Assembly (NCBI GenBank): GCA_021521415.1
Contig: JAIQDT010001102.1
Coordinates: forward strand, 434,001 to 498,000
Source: Bidens hawaiensis
Taxonomy: Eukaryota > Streptophyta > Magnoliopsida > Asterales > Asteraceae
Direction of reading: 5' to 3'
DNA length: 64,000 nucleotides
Shown here: piece by piece, positions 1-12,000 of the stretch
How positions within the stretch are numbered: position 1 is the first letter of the stretch
Layout of the letters: every line of letters starts with the position of its first letter
Translations under genes and position numbers: made by a program
The notes under the pieces: generated by a model
Databases searched by the model: none
Seen by the model: the letters and a program-made list of their open reading frames with translations, nothing else
What the model was told of the DNA's origin: nothing

Positions 1-77
1 TAAAAGTTAACATTTTAAACATTATACTATTGTAGTGCCAGCAATTTTTTTGTAAAACCAATGTCTAGGGATACGTT

Positions 78-933
78 TGGTTCATGGAATTCCGGTTATC
101 CACACACCCTTTGACTTATTCACACACCCTTGGAATCCATACGATCATATGGCCTTTATACGATCGTATAAGACTACAGCTTTTGTCAGATTCTCGCAGG
201 TTCTGTCTGCTGTCCAGAAACATTGCATACGATAGTATGGACCCTATACGATCGTATTTGTTTTTTTTTTAACAATCTTGAACTTTCGTATGAACTTTGG
301 GTTTGCGAGTTTTTTAAACAAGCAACTATACGATCTTTGTTTTAGAAAGAAACAAGTCTCCTTCGTGTTTAATTAAAACCGATAGAATAGTATATCACAT
401 CCGGAATATTGCATCGTATCAAATAATAAACTGAATTCACGTCGGAATTGAAAGTTGGTAAATATTGTATATTCATTCATGCAATATCTTGTACAGAAAG
501 TCCTTTATATAGGATCATTGTCTAACAAACTAATCCGTATAAATAGAAATAGATATCTCCTAAATAATTAATAAGATATAATAAAACCATATAGAAGGTA
601 CTAGAATACGCACGTTAATAGGAATATTGTATCATGTCGTTGCGTAAAACGAGGGTAAGTACGGATGGAATATTATATTATATATCATGCATAATTCATT
701 TCCATGTATATCACGTTTGGTTTTAACATGCACGGTTAAGTCATTCAATTTTGGTTTTTGTTTTTTGGTTCAATACGATCGTATGGGAGTCATACTATCC
801 AGTCAAACTCCATACACCGCACGTGCAGGGGTACTATTGTCGTACTTTTATTCCATACGATCGTATAGCTCCTATACGATCATATAAAGGGTGTGTGAGT
901 TTTTAAAAGGGGTGTATAAATATCATGACCCAA
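78..933. repeat. Inverted-repeat (MITE-like) element with palindromic ATACGATCGTAT motifs
   Basis: The two ends are imperfect inverted copies. The left arm (78-170) reads TTGGTTCATGG, then ACACACCCTT twice, then ATACGATCATAT and ATACGATCGTAT. The right arm (855-933) is the reverse complement of the same order, ending in CATGACCCAA. Further ATACGATCGTAT-type palindromes lie at 226-257 and 773-784. No transposase reading frame is present and I could not fix a target-site duplication, so the superfamily is unassigned. The interior has no gene. Confidence 0.55.
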
Positions 934-1039
934 TTTAATTTTTTAATGTTTTCATTTTGTTATTTTGACCCATAATTAAATTGAATTTTAATCCAATATT
1001 GGAAAAAGGATCTGTTCTAATCCGGTTTAAAACATCTAA

Positions 1040-1430
1040 TCACACCAATTGGGTGTATAGCTTATTTGCCCCAGATTACACGTCCAAAGACTTAAAAAGT
1101 CTTGGTAATTTGTATTTTATTATTTATTTTCCACCTTGTGACATTTTTGTCCTAAAAATATGAGAACCTTTTGGTGATGTTATAGTTGAAGATAGTGGGT
1201 GCTTTAAACTTTAATCATTCTTCAATTTCTTTTTCTTTTGACCTTTAATCATGCTTTAAACTTCTGGAAACAGTGTTTTTTAGGTGATTGAGTCATTTTT
1301 TTTTTGTTGATATTACACATTAAATCCTTTGCTTTGTTACTTACTTAAGTTAGTTTTTATCAAAAATCGGCTTCCGCAATGCGTGAAGGCGTGTTTAAAT
1401 TGTTTTTAATATAATATGAAAGGCTGCCCC
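1040..1430 (-). repeat. Copy of the RLP 5'-flank block
   Basis: About 390 bp closely resembles 27390-27725, including ATTACACGTCCAAAGACTT, the CCACCTTGTGA stretch and TTTTGTCCTAAAAATA. In this window the block otherwise lies just 5' of minus-strand RLP genes. A copy here implies that another RLP gene or relic lies, or once lay, to the left of the window. The block contains a palindrome AAGACTT...AAGTCTT near 1088. Confidence 0.7.
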
Positions 1431-2485
1431 CATATATTCTTTTTAGGTGAGCAGAAAACCGAATTTAACCGAACCAAAACCGAATTGACTTTTCTTTTTT
1501 CCTTTTTTAATTAATACTACAAACTTATATAGGTGCTACCGTGCAAGTAATCAAAATGAGTTTATATTTCCAGAAGCAATTTAGCAATCAGCTCATTTAT
1601 AATTATGTATTTTTAATGTTTGTCATCATATTGATTCGTACTTTGTATTGTTTATTGTTATTACAGTTATCGTTCATATTTTGAAGAAAAAAATATGTAA
1701 GGTCCATTTTTGTTTGAATGTTTGCCACCGAATCGAGGCGCACTTTGTTTTATTTATTGTTATTGCATTTATCGTTTCTATTTTGAAGACAAAAATTTAT
1801 ATAAGGTTCATTTTTTATATTCATCTTGGGTACTTAAAATCTTGGAGACGACCCTGAGTGCACTCAGGATGGGTCCGGGACTGCGCAGTAGTGGGAACAC
1901 AATCCCGCCTATCTCGACACCAAAGTTTTATTTTTATTCTGAACAGGTTGCAGAAGCTCACGATACTGAGCTTTCTCCAACTAGTATATAATGATGATTG
2001 AACAATTTGATTTTTTTTTAAATATTAAAAATATATATAAATAAACATACCATTTGACTTCACACATACGTTTCATCAAATAATCTCTATTTGTTTACAA
2101 ACCATTTAAAAAACTCAATGGACCTATGAAATAGAGGGCTGGTAGTTCTTGTAATCCCGAGCTAAATGTTCAAAACCCGTAAAACCAACCGTCGTCCCAA
2201 TTCCAAAACTTGTCATCACAATACGACTAATTTGCATGGAATGTCGTCTCGGTGCTAATATATACTTCTCGCATCAATCTTAAATACCAACCCACGCTTT
2301 CCATTCCAGAACCAATATATCTTTGGGATTTTTGACCTATTGCTTGACCCGTATCTCTCCAAAAACCCGCAACATACTCAAAGAACAAGAATATGTGGCT
2401 TTAGCTAAGGTGTGTGTTTCGATATAGGCTCGTTTTAGAAAGTAATCCTTAATCACTTGTCACTTGTCAACTCGGTCGCACCAAG
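1431..2485. other. Intergenic; short direct repeat, no supported gene
   Basis: AT-rich DNA. A unit of about 104 bp occurs twice in direct orientation (about 1643-1718 and 1749-1825; shared words TTATTGTTATT, TATCGTT, ATTTTGAAGA). The stretch 2165-2400 has a coding-like look on the minus strand but is broken by stops, and I do not recognise it. Nothing else is supported. Confidence 0.5.
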
Positions 2486-2493
2486 CATATCGT

Positions 2494-3223
2494 TAGGGGT
2501 GTACACGGACCGAACCGGACCGGACGAGAGCATGTCCATGTCCGTCCGTTAAGCTTTTGACGGACAAACGGACGGTTCACGAACACTTTACCGAACGAAA
2601 ATTCATGTCCATGTCTGTCCATTAAGAAATTGAGTTTGTCCGTGTCCGTCCATGTCCGTCCGTTAATATTGTAAACGGACATTAACGGACAATAATTGAC
2701 AAACAGACACTAATGGAGATTGATGGGCAAACAAACATGTGAACATTAATGGACAACGAATACTAATGGACAAATATAAACCGTTACATATTAATACCAA
2801 ACATAAATCTAAAGAACTTCACCTACAAATTTGGAATTACACAATATAACATCCAAATATATTTAACACTTAATATATTAACATAAAGTAAATCACTATA
2901 ATATCAGAGACATCAGACATGTGTAGTAATACAAAAGTGTGATTAATAACACTAGAAATTCCATAATTAAATTACAATACTAGATATATCTAAACACTAA
3001 CGATACCAGACGGACATTACTGGACGTAATCGGACGAATGTTACCGAACGTTCACGAACACTATCGAACGGACTTGGCCTTTGTCCGTGTTCGTCCATTA
3101 AGCTTATCGAACAAAATTTTTTGTCCATGTCCAGTTCGTTTATTAAATTGATGAACATAAACGAATTTCTTGCCGAACGGACGACCGGACGTCCGCCGAA
3201 CGTCCGGTTCGTTTACAGCCCTA
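2494..3223. mobile_element. Non-autonomous hAT-type element with intact TSD
   Basis: This 730-bp element starts TAGGGGTGTACACGGACCG and ends in the reverse complement of TAGGGCTGTAAACGAACCGG, which are hAT-like terminal inverted repeats. It is flanked by perfect 8-bp direct repeats CATATCGT at 2486-2493 and 3224-3231, the size expected for hAT insertions. The sub-terminal regions are built of short GGACGGAC / GTCCGTCC words on both strands. The core is AT-rich and has no transposase, so movement would need a helper in trans. Confidence 0.9.
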
Positions 3224-3231
3224 CATATCGT

Positions 3232-4415
3232 CCAACAACTTAATTCAAACGGAAAGATCTACCATCACTTAAAAGGTGGTCTCGGATGAAATGGTATAAA
3301 ATCCTATGGAGAAGAAACATATTAAAGGTAAGGAAAGATGGCGATGACCACTCCCTCCACCCAAGTCAACTTTTTCTTTTCTTTGTTTTTTTTATTGAGC
3401 AAATGACACTTAATTATGACATGACTAAATGGGACAAAGAAATTGATTAACCAATTTCCAAATTTGACTCTCAAGTCTTGGCAAAGTTTGTGCTAACTAG
3501 ATTATTTTCTTTACGTGATATTAATTATTTCAAAACAAACTAATATGCAAACACGTGTATATATTCATACTAGTGTTTATTCTCGTATTACAGGGATAAT
3601 TTATATTATTCGTTCAAATATTTATATATTTTTATAGATTTTAATTTATTTATCGCAAAAAAGTTAATAATAAAAGGTTTGCTGATGAAAGAGTTTCACA
3701 ATAAATTAGATGTTATAATCCGGTTTAAAAGCTATATGTGTTTAGCAAGACTCATGGCCCGCTTATTTTTTTACTATAAAATTGTTTCTTAATTATAAAT
3801 AATATCTTTTATTAATAATTCATATATTAATTTTTAGTAAATCCTAATTTTATAAGATTTTCATATCAAATATTTGGTGAGATTAATTTTTAATTTAATG
3901 GGTTGTTATAACCCATTTGAGGGTCATATGGGTTTGGTGAATCCCATACCCGTGAATTTGGGTCAAATGTATGAGAAGTCTCCATTTACAAATAATGCAA
4001 TCTGGTGACTTGAGAGAAAGTAGAGAGCAACCAGCGAACTTTTAAATGTTTCGTTTATATATATTTAAGTTTTGGTTGGTCATCATATGGCCTTTCCACT
4101 ACTTTAAGCATATGATGACCTTAGATATGAGAAAGTGGATAAACATACTTCTAGTTCTGGTACTATAGGTTGGTCCTTTCTTTTAACTGTATTTCGTTAT
4201 GAGGATATTTGTCTAACAAACAAAACCATATTTCTTCAATTATCACCAATACTTGAACATAATATTCATAGCAAGTAGCCTACAACACAGTGTTCAACCC
4301 ATTTTTTCTTCCTAAGAGTGCATATTCATTTGGATATCTAAGTACAAAAATGATATCAAAGCTCACATGCACTTACCTAGTTTTGACCAAAATCTTTTTA
4401 TACCTTAGATTTCTT
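3232..4415. other. Intergenic, no gene seen
   Basis: AT-rich sequence between the hAT element and the 3' flank of RLP A. I see no convincing reading frame, RNA gene or repeat boundary in it. Confidence 0.5.
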
Positions 4416-4585
4416 TATTTGACACAAGGCAGAGAAATGACCACCCATGGTGTTGGTGGCAACTTTATTCGCAAAACACAATCCAAATACAGGACACACA
4501 TTACATCTTTCATAGCTACTACGTATCCTCAAATATTAACACAAATAAGTAGTACAACACAATATAAATACTAGACAACATACAA
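4416..4585 (-). other. Conserved RLP 3' flank (3' UTR-like), copy A
   Basis: The stretch holding GACACAAGGCAG, ACCCATGGTGTTGGTGGCAAC and TTACATCTTTCATAG recurs just 3' of RLP B (29390-29524), RLP E (44650-44834), RLP D (46590-46767) and partly RLP F (46090-46205). It lies directly downstream of the minus-strand stop codon, so it is probably the transcribed 3' untranslated region of the ancestral RLP gene, copied with each duplication. Confidence 0.6.
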
Positions 4586-6871
4586 CTATTTACAAGCAAA
4601 CCTTTTCAGTTTTGCAATGAATACCACCACCTCTACATACACCTTGTCATGCAAGCTTTCCAGAAACTGAAAAAAAGCTAGTCTTGCACGCCGGTTGAGA
4701 AGTAAAGTGCCACATACTATCCAAAATCCGAGAGGGAAACCAGTGGCGCCACCTATATAAAACCATTTTTTAAGTTCATCTATCCCTTTCTCGTCATCCT
4801 CACTTACCACGGGTGGTACTTGTGAACATGCATCTCCAGGACAACATCTAGTCAAGGGAAGTCCACATAGTTGTGCATTTCCTTTGTATTTTGAAGGGTC
4901 AAAGGACTGGAGTTGAGTGCTAGATGGAATTCTCCCTGACAAGTTATTATATGACACGTCAAGATAACATAATAAATTCATCTGGGTCATGCTGGATGGT
5001 ATGTCTCCTGAAAGATTGTTTCTTGATAAATCCAACGCTAGAAGGTTTCTCATTTCAACAATGTTCCATGGAATTTTCCCATCTAGAGCATTGTTTGACA
5101 AGTTCAGTGCATGCAATCCACATAGGTGAGTTATCTCGTGAGGGATTTGTCTTGTTAAACTGTTTTGTGATAGATCGATGTTCTTCAAAAATCTTAGATT
5201 AGTGCTAAATTCACGTAAGTTTCCTTGCCAGTGGATCATTGCACGGTCAACATAAAAATCCTCTTCATGACGTGACCCTGGCTGCTTCAAAACTCTATGT
5301 ACATTCGGTTGTGGTAAGAATCCCTCTTGATCCATGGAACTAAAATTATTCACGCACGAGGGTATGGTACCATAAAGATTGTTCATCGACAAGTCTAAGA
5401 TTTGAAGGTTTGCAAGCTTACATAATTGTAAAGGGATAGGCCCTAGGAATTTGTTTGATGTTAGGCTAAGAACATACAATCTTGATAAGTTTTCCCCTAT
5501 CCAATGAGGCATGGTACCGGTAAACTTGTTGGACCCTAAATCTAAAAATGTTAGCATGGTGCAACTTTTTAATGACAAAGGCAATTCTCCGGAGAAGTTG
5601 TTGTTGTATAAAGACAACACCTCAAGTCCAGTTAAAAATTTAACAGAGGCAGGAAGCATTCCAGATAGATTGTTGTATCCTAGGTTAAGAACTTCAAGTT
5701 CTTTCAGATACGACAAACAGTCTAGAATTTTTCCGATAAATGAGTTATGTGAGAGGTCTAGATATCTTAAAAGCCCACCAGGAATTTGGCATAAAAAGGA
5801 CAATCCTCCATGGAATTTGTTTCTGGAAAGATCTAAGTGAGTACAAATAGGTGGAACATTCAATATTTGACCACAAAAGTTGTTAGAACTCAAATCTATT
5901 TGTGAGGAAAAATGAGGGTGAAAGCCGGATAGTAAATCTGTTACTTCTCCGTTCATGTGGTTGGTTGATAGATTCAAATAAGTTAATTGAGAAGGCCAAT
6001 TTTTCCAAAATTCCTCAGGAATTGTGTCTGAAATTCTATTATTGGCAATATCAATATTAGTAAGATTTTTAAAATTTAGAATCCATTTAGGGAAGCGGGG
6101 CCCTAGGTTGCAGGAGCTCAAACCAATTTGATTTACATAAGAAAAGTTTGGCATGTGGGCCTCAGAGAATACTGCTTGGGTAGCTCCCACACCTTTTCAC
6201 TTATTGGTCCATTTAACTCATTATGATCAAGGTATAGATCTTCTAGAGAGGTAAACATTTGGATCTCATCGGATAATGACCCTGTGATCCGGCTGTAAGA
6301 AGCATACAAATTTTGTAATGCAACTGATGTGCATCCAGACCAGTTGTTGAAGAAATCACGTAAGTTTACAGCAACAGAGTTGTGAGCAAAATCTAAAGAT
6401 GTCAAACTACAGAGATTACCAAAGGATTTTCCATCTAACATGTTTTTAGAGAGATCAAGCTTACGGAGATTATTGATAGTTAATGGCAGCAGCCATTGAT
6501 ACATAGATGAGTTGAGATTGTTATCGTCGAGATAAAGTGTATCAATAGATGATGAAGAAAAGTTGAGAAAGGAAGAAGAATATGGATGCATAACCTGTGA
6601 GAGGTTACATCCTGATAAACTTAAAAATGATAGTTTTTGAAGACTTCGAATCATATATACCCACTTATCTACTTTGCCCAGAGAAATACCATCCATAACG
6701 AGGATGTTCAAATCAGACATTCGAGACAACCAGTCCATATTTTCAACTATACAACTTGTAAGGCCTTCAAGTGAAAGGTATTGCAAGTTTGTGAGGTTTC
6801 CAACTTCGGGGGGAATGCATGTTCCGTTTAAAACATAGTTGTAAGAAAGGTCAAGATGTGTTAATCTGGTC
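4586..6871 (-). pseudogene. RLP A pseudogene, 3' (C-terminal) part
   Basis: This encodes the C-terminal two thirds of an EIX/Cf-type leucine-rich-repeat receptor-like protein. Such proteins are plasma-membrane immune receptors without a kinase that signal through partner kinases. Visible are many LRRs of the form LxxLxLxxNxLxGxIP, a non-LRR island before MIHWQGN (about 5240), a final LRR block, a membrane helix near FYIGGATGFPLGFWIVCGTL and a short basic tail ending RFACK. Compared with RLP B, about 107 bp is missing near 6175-6185 (after KVWELPK) and the frame shifts, giving frames 6133-6871 and 4586-6190. The 5' edge is the retroelement insertion at 6871/6872. The N-terminal part resumes at 25582. 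Dead gene. Confidence 0.9.
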
Positions 6872-7890
6872 TGAAGAAACACTAAGTGACCCCGGTAGAC
6901 TACGGATAATCTGGGGTTAAATAGATGTTTCCCACGAGGGTTAGGTCCGGCAAGATGGTTGTTCTTCTGATGACCTGCAAAACAGACACCGTGAGCTCGT
7001 CACTGAGAAGGGGGGGGGGTACCTCCTTGTGACCACCCTCCGGCGTGAAAATCAGACTAGATTGCTCTTGAATATAAGTGTATATTAAGAGAAATGACTA
7101 GAGCAGATATATGAGAAGATATGATAATAAGATATGATACCGTTCCAAGGTGTTGGAGTATTTATAGCTGAAGGTAGGTGTCCAAGAAGGTACAGCCGGC
7201 TGTATAATATTCCTTTTCTACCAACTGTGGGCTACGCACGTGCCGTGCTGGTGGTTGGTGGGTAGGCAGCGGCTGATAGTGACATGGCCGGCTGTGTACT
7301 ATTCCTTTTCCACCAACTGCAGGCTATGTACGTGCCACGACAAGGGTTGGTGAGTAGGCAGCGGCTTATAGTGACATTAAGTACTAGAGCGTGCTGCTCG
7401 TCGTACTGTTGTCAGTGAGCTGTCGCAGCTTTGGTCAGATCTTTTGTCCATACCTTGGTAGGTATAGTACAAAAGATCCTACAGTAGCGTACGGACTGGC
7501 TCATTTGGGCGGGAGTATTCCCGGCTTTGGGCGGGAGTATTCCCGGCTTGCTCATTCCTTCTTCAGGTGACATTACTGAATTATTTGAGAGTTAGTGCCT
7601 TGTGCGTGTAGCCTTGCTGTTAGTGCGGGTAGCCTTCCCTGATGGCTAGTATCCGCAGCTGCGGGAACAGGCGGAGTACGTCACCATTGGGAGGCTTTTC
7701 CTGCGGGAACAGCTTGCGTACTGCGCGTAAGGATGTCATCTCTCTGAGCGTGGTGGGTCCTGCGGATCCAGTTGGTCTTTGCGCAGACGTCCCTCTTTAA
7801 GGTGAGTCTTGCGAGTTCAACTGCGCAGACGTCCCTCTTCGAGGTGAGTCTTGCGGGTCTAACTGGGCTGTGCTGGGACCTACCTCTTCA
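6872..7890 (-). repeat. 3' LTR (in element orientation) of the Tat-like element
   Basis: 1,019 bp, starting TGAAGAAACACTAAG and ending CTACCTCTTCA on the plus strand. It is nearly identical to 24562-25581. It contains short direct repeats such as GGGCGGGAGTATTCCCGGCTT twice (7507-7547) and CGCAGACGTCCCTCTT twice (7785-7832). Confidence 0.95.
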
Positions 7891-7905
7891 AGTCCCCCCA
7901 GTCCA
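7891..7905 (-). other. Polypurine tract of the Tat-like element
   Basis: Read on the minus strand, the bases just before the LTR are GGACTGGGGGGACT. A purine-rich run next to the 3' LTR is where plus-strand DNA synthesis is primed. The position supports the minus orientation. Confidence 0.6.
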
Positions 7906-8279
7906 ATGTTCTTCTCATGAACTGTTAATAAGTGAGGTGAACTTTTGGACTTAAGCAAGGGGTTTTGAAAAGGGGTTTAGTTTTAAGGTTCTCCGCGGGG
8001 ATTCTTCCCGCGTGTTTCCTAATGTCACGTGCAGAATTTCCCACTGTTCTGCTTGATCTTTGGGTATGATGCGGGTAGGTGTGTAACTTCCTCGCAAGTC
8101 AGGAGCGTTGAGTTTCACTTGTGTAGATTCTCCACGAGGTTTTGATAGTTTTAGACATAGTGATCAATTATGTTAAACAACCAATTCCATCTTGGAGCTT
8201 CAAACAATCTAGTTCTCAACGTTCCCGCTATGCGGGGATGTTATTTCCCTTTCCGCAAGCATGGCCCAGAAGATCCTTC

Positions 8280-8567
8280 TTGGTTTCAATTCCCTGCGAG
8301 TGCTCAGTATGTGAAGGGTTTTGCCTTGACACTGTACCCGCACTCGTCTTATAGTTACTTTACTTCCAAGGTATTCTTGGCTTCAATTCCCTGCAGGTGC
8401 TAAGTATGTGAAGGGTTTTGCCTTGACACTGTACCCGCACCTGTCTTATAGTTACTTGGTTGCCAAGGTATTCTTGGCTTCAATTCCCTGCAGGTGCTAA
8501 GTATGTGAAGGGTTTTGCCTTGACACTGTACCCGCACCTGTCTTATAGTTACTTGGTTGCCAAGGTA
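8280..8567. repeat. Three tandem copies of a ~97-bp unit
   Basis: Units begin at about 8280, 8377 and 8474 with TTGG(T/C)TTCAATTCCCTGC and contain TATGTGAAGGGTTTTGCC and TTATAGTTACTT. The last two copies are almost identical and the first is diverged. They lie between the 3' LTR and the TATA box of the antisense gene, so they may be part of its promoter region. Confidence 0.9.
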
Positions 8568-8918
8568 AGGGGGTATAGTCCCGCTTACTTTTGAATCTTT
8601 TTGAATTTTTTTGAAATTCGAAGAGTTGGTGAAAGGATAAGAACAGTCTAACCGTTGAAGGTACGTCAGCGTCGTCCGACGGTTTCTTCTGACAGTTTCA
8701 GGACGTGCAAGAAGTTATGGCGACGTGACAGTATATGGTCATTCCAGACGCTTTTTCAGGCGAGTGGGCGCGAGTTTTCGGGCGCGTGGGCGCGAAGTTT
8801 ACGGCGCGCGTCCCGTCAACAGCTGTTGCCAGCTTGTTTTTTCCACGTGTCATAGTTTCATTGCACCTGCGCTTTTCTCTCTCTCCCGCATTAAATTCAT
8901 CGCATTTATTGCGATGAG

Positions 8919-8926
8919 TATATAAA
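8919..8926 (+). promoter_or_regulatory. TATA box for the antisense gene
   Basis: TATATAAA at 8919-8926 lies about 120 bp before the ATG at 9044 and is followed by AGGGAGGAG. Spacing and strand fit a polymerase II core promoter for the plus-strand gene inside the element, independent of the LTR promoter on the other strand. Not tested by data. Confidence 0.55.
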
Positions 8927-9043
8927 GGGAGGAGAGGATGCGTCTCAACTCACAGGTTCACTTCTTCTAAGCGATTTCTGGCGAATACTCTAACTTTTGT
9001 CGAGCATTCTCCTGAAATCGTTCTTCTTTCCATCTTCCAAAAC

Positions 9044-12000
9044 ATGTCTTCCATTCGTGATCCTGAGGCTACTGCCGAGGAGTCTGAGGTATACACCGAG
9101 AACCCGATGTCCACGTCTGATAAGGACGATAAGAGTACTGCTGGCGAGTGCCAGTGTGCTCTTTCCGTTGACCTGTACCAGTACATCGTCAAGAAGTTCA
9201 TGCTCGAGCCTTTCGAGCCTGAGTTTCCTGAGTCTCACCAGACGGTGTACGATGCCCCCAAGGGCAAGATAGGGGTGTATGCTGCATTCTTCATCTATGG
9301 GAATCTCAGGTTCCCATTGACGAAGTTTGTGTACCGTATTTTGGAGAAACACGGTGTACATTTGACGGAGGTGCACCCGATAGCGATCGCAAAGGTTCGC
9401 CACTTTGAATGGGTGTGCCACATTCTGGGCATTGAGCCCCGCGTCGACCGCCTGATGACATTCTACTCCTGGAGGTGCATCCAGGGCTGGTACACCCTGA
9501 TCACTCTGATCAAGGGTTTGAAGATCTGTGCTACCGAGCGCAGTCTTCGGTCTTGGAAGCGGGAGTTCTTCTACATCTCTGCCCGTGTCGTCCCCATAGC
9601 GATGACATTCAAGAACGGGAGAGCACTCCCGAACCTTCACGCCTCCAACTATCAGGAGGCGGAATGGTTTACCAAGATCTCCCGGATCCAGACTCCGGTT
9701 TACCGCTTTGCGGAGTCTGGGATGGTGATGCTCGGGATGAGCCGGGTGTGGAAGGATGCTGGGGCAGAGGCGCCACAGATTCCCATCGTCCTCGAATACG
9801 GTTTGAACTCTATCCCTTACGGTATGCTTCATATCTTTCTGCTGATTTAGGGTTTTTTTTCTAACTGTTTCTGGTTATTCTCAGAGGGGAACAACCTGCA
9901 GTCGCTTCTGCAACCGCGTGAGAGCGGTGGTCCCGCTCGGCTGGGTACTCGTGCTCTCGACGAGAACGAGTTGCCCATATTGGAGCAAACGGCGGATCGG
10001 TTTGTGGAGGTCTACCCGCCGGGCCATGAGATTTTGAGCGCCACGCGGCCAGGTATGTGACATCTGCCCCGATCCGACCCGACCCAGGTACCCGTTTCTC
10101 CGATCCGATCTCTTTCTTTTATGATTTAATATTTATTTATACCTATACTTTATTTTTAATAATAATAATATATTTTCCTTCCCGCCTCTTCCTCTCTTTT
10201 CCTTCCCGCCGTCCCGTCCCTCTTCTTCTCTCCGCCTTCTTTTCTCTCTTGTCGCCGTCCCGCCCTTAAGCCTTGAACCCCTTCTCTTATTTTTGTGTCC
10301 TTTGTTTCTTCCCGCCTAAGGTTGTCTGCGCAGCTCCACGCGCCAGACTCCTTACAAGGAAGCCTGCGCGAAGACCAGTTGTTCCTGCGATACGCGAGGC
10401 GAACTGTTCTCGTAGCGCGCTAAGAATTGTAGTTCTTCTCGCAGCGCGCTAAGAACGGTAGTTCTTCCCGCGACGCGCTAAGAATTGTAGTTCTTCTCGC
10501 AGCGCGCTAAGAACAGAAGTTCTTCCCGCGACGCGCTAAGAATGGTAATTCTTCCCGCGGCGCGCTAAGGATTTGTAGTTCTTCCCGCGGCACGCTAAGA
10601 ATGGTAATTCTTCCCGCGGCGCGCTAAGGATAATAGTTCTTCCCGCGGCGCGCTAAGGATAATAGTTCTTCCCGCGGCGCGCTAAGGTTTGTTCTGTCAG
10701 CCTTCGCCCTCGCGCGTGCGCTCGAGCCTTCTCGCGCTAAACCCTTTGAGTTTTCTTCTGTTTAATCTAGCCGTTTGCTTTTGTGATGTCTTATCTTCTG
10801 TGCTGTTGACCTGACCTATCTTATGTCTGAAAAGTTACTTTCGGCGCAGCATGCGCACCAACCCCATTGGTTGGTAGAAAAAGTGACTGACATTATCTTT
10901 TGAGATATGCTTTTTCCATGCTTGACCAGTACCTTTATCTGACCCTCCCATGCCTGTTTACTGTTACCTGTCAGCTTTTCCTTATCCCCTGCAGCTACCA
11001 TATCTTTTGATATCTTTTGCTTTTGGAATCTTTTACTTTTTGGAGATCTTTTCCCCTTTTCTAGGGATTGTGTTCCCTAGGGTTTCCCTATAAATAATAA
11101 TGTTAATTTTCTTAACACTGCACACACAAATACTTATTATCTTTCTCTTCCTTTGCTCCTTGCCGTTGTTCTTCCTCTGCCGTCTCCTCTCTCTCTGCCT
11201 CCGTCCTCTCTCCTGTTCTGCCCTGTTTTCCGGTAATCTATAATATATAATAATTTGTTTAAGTTACTTATTAATTATGCTAACTTATAATCAAGACTTA
11301 AATCAAATCATTAAAACAATAATCTTAATTATAGGTTAACTTGTGCTTGTTTAAAGTTGGTTCTTGCTTTATCTTTCACCGCACCGTTTATCAAGTGAGT
11401 AATCTCGTACCTAATCCCTTTTTATTTTTAATGTTTTGGGATGTTCATGTGTTCATACAAACTTAGAGTCTTAAACTTGTTTATGAACTTTAGTCGCGCA
11501 GTATCCCATGTGTTGAGGACGTTTACTTGGCTGTTTATTTGTATGTGTGTATCATTAACCGCTTTGTTCGGCCTATTCCGAAGTTTTCATGGATCCATTA
11601 GATGAACACGGGAGACCTATCGTTTACGGTTTTCTTTGTTTACACTTGCACAGATGTTTTCTTGTTTTTGTGCTCATTTGGGAGCACGGATTGAACTATG
11701 AACTATGATCTATTTAGGCTTGATCACAATCTGATTACACCCTTGTTAAACACCAGACATACACGTGTTGCGCGCAGATTTATTGTTATCTATGTATTGT
11801 ATTAAACTTGATTTCTCACCAGCACGCAAGTGTTTGACGTTTATTTTAACACATGTTCAGGTTTGCTGTAGCTACATTTGGAGCTTGTGGACACGTAGGA
11901 CGTTTTTACCTTTGGACCTAGATTAAAATGTATCAAGACAAGTTATTATTGTTCGAATATTTTGTTTTATAATATAATGATTTATGTTGATTTATGTTAT

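Noticed and set aside
8142..8403. Short open frames in the 97-bp repeat region
   Set aside because: They change frame from unit to unit, have no domain and lie upstream of the TATA box.
10057..10269. Short open frame at the start of the Tekay LTR, repeated at 17499-17712
   Set aside because: It lies within the LTR promoter region, is low complexity and follows from LTR sequence only.
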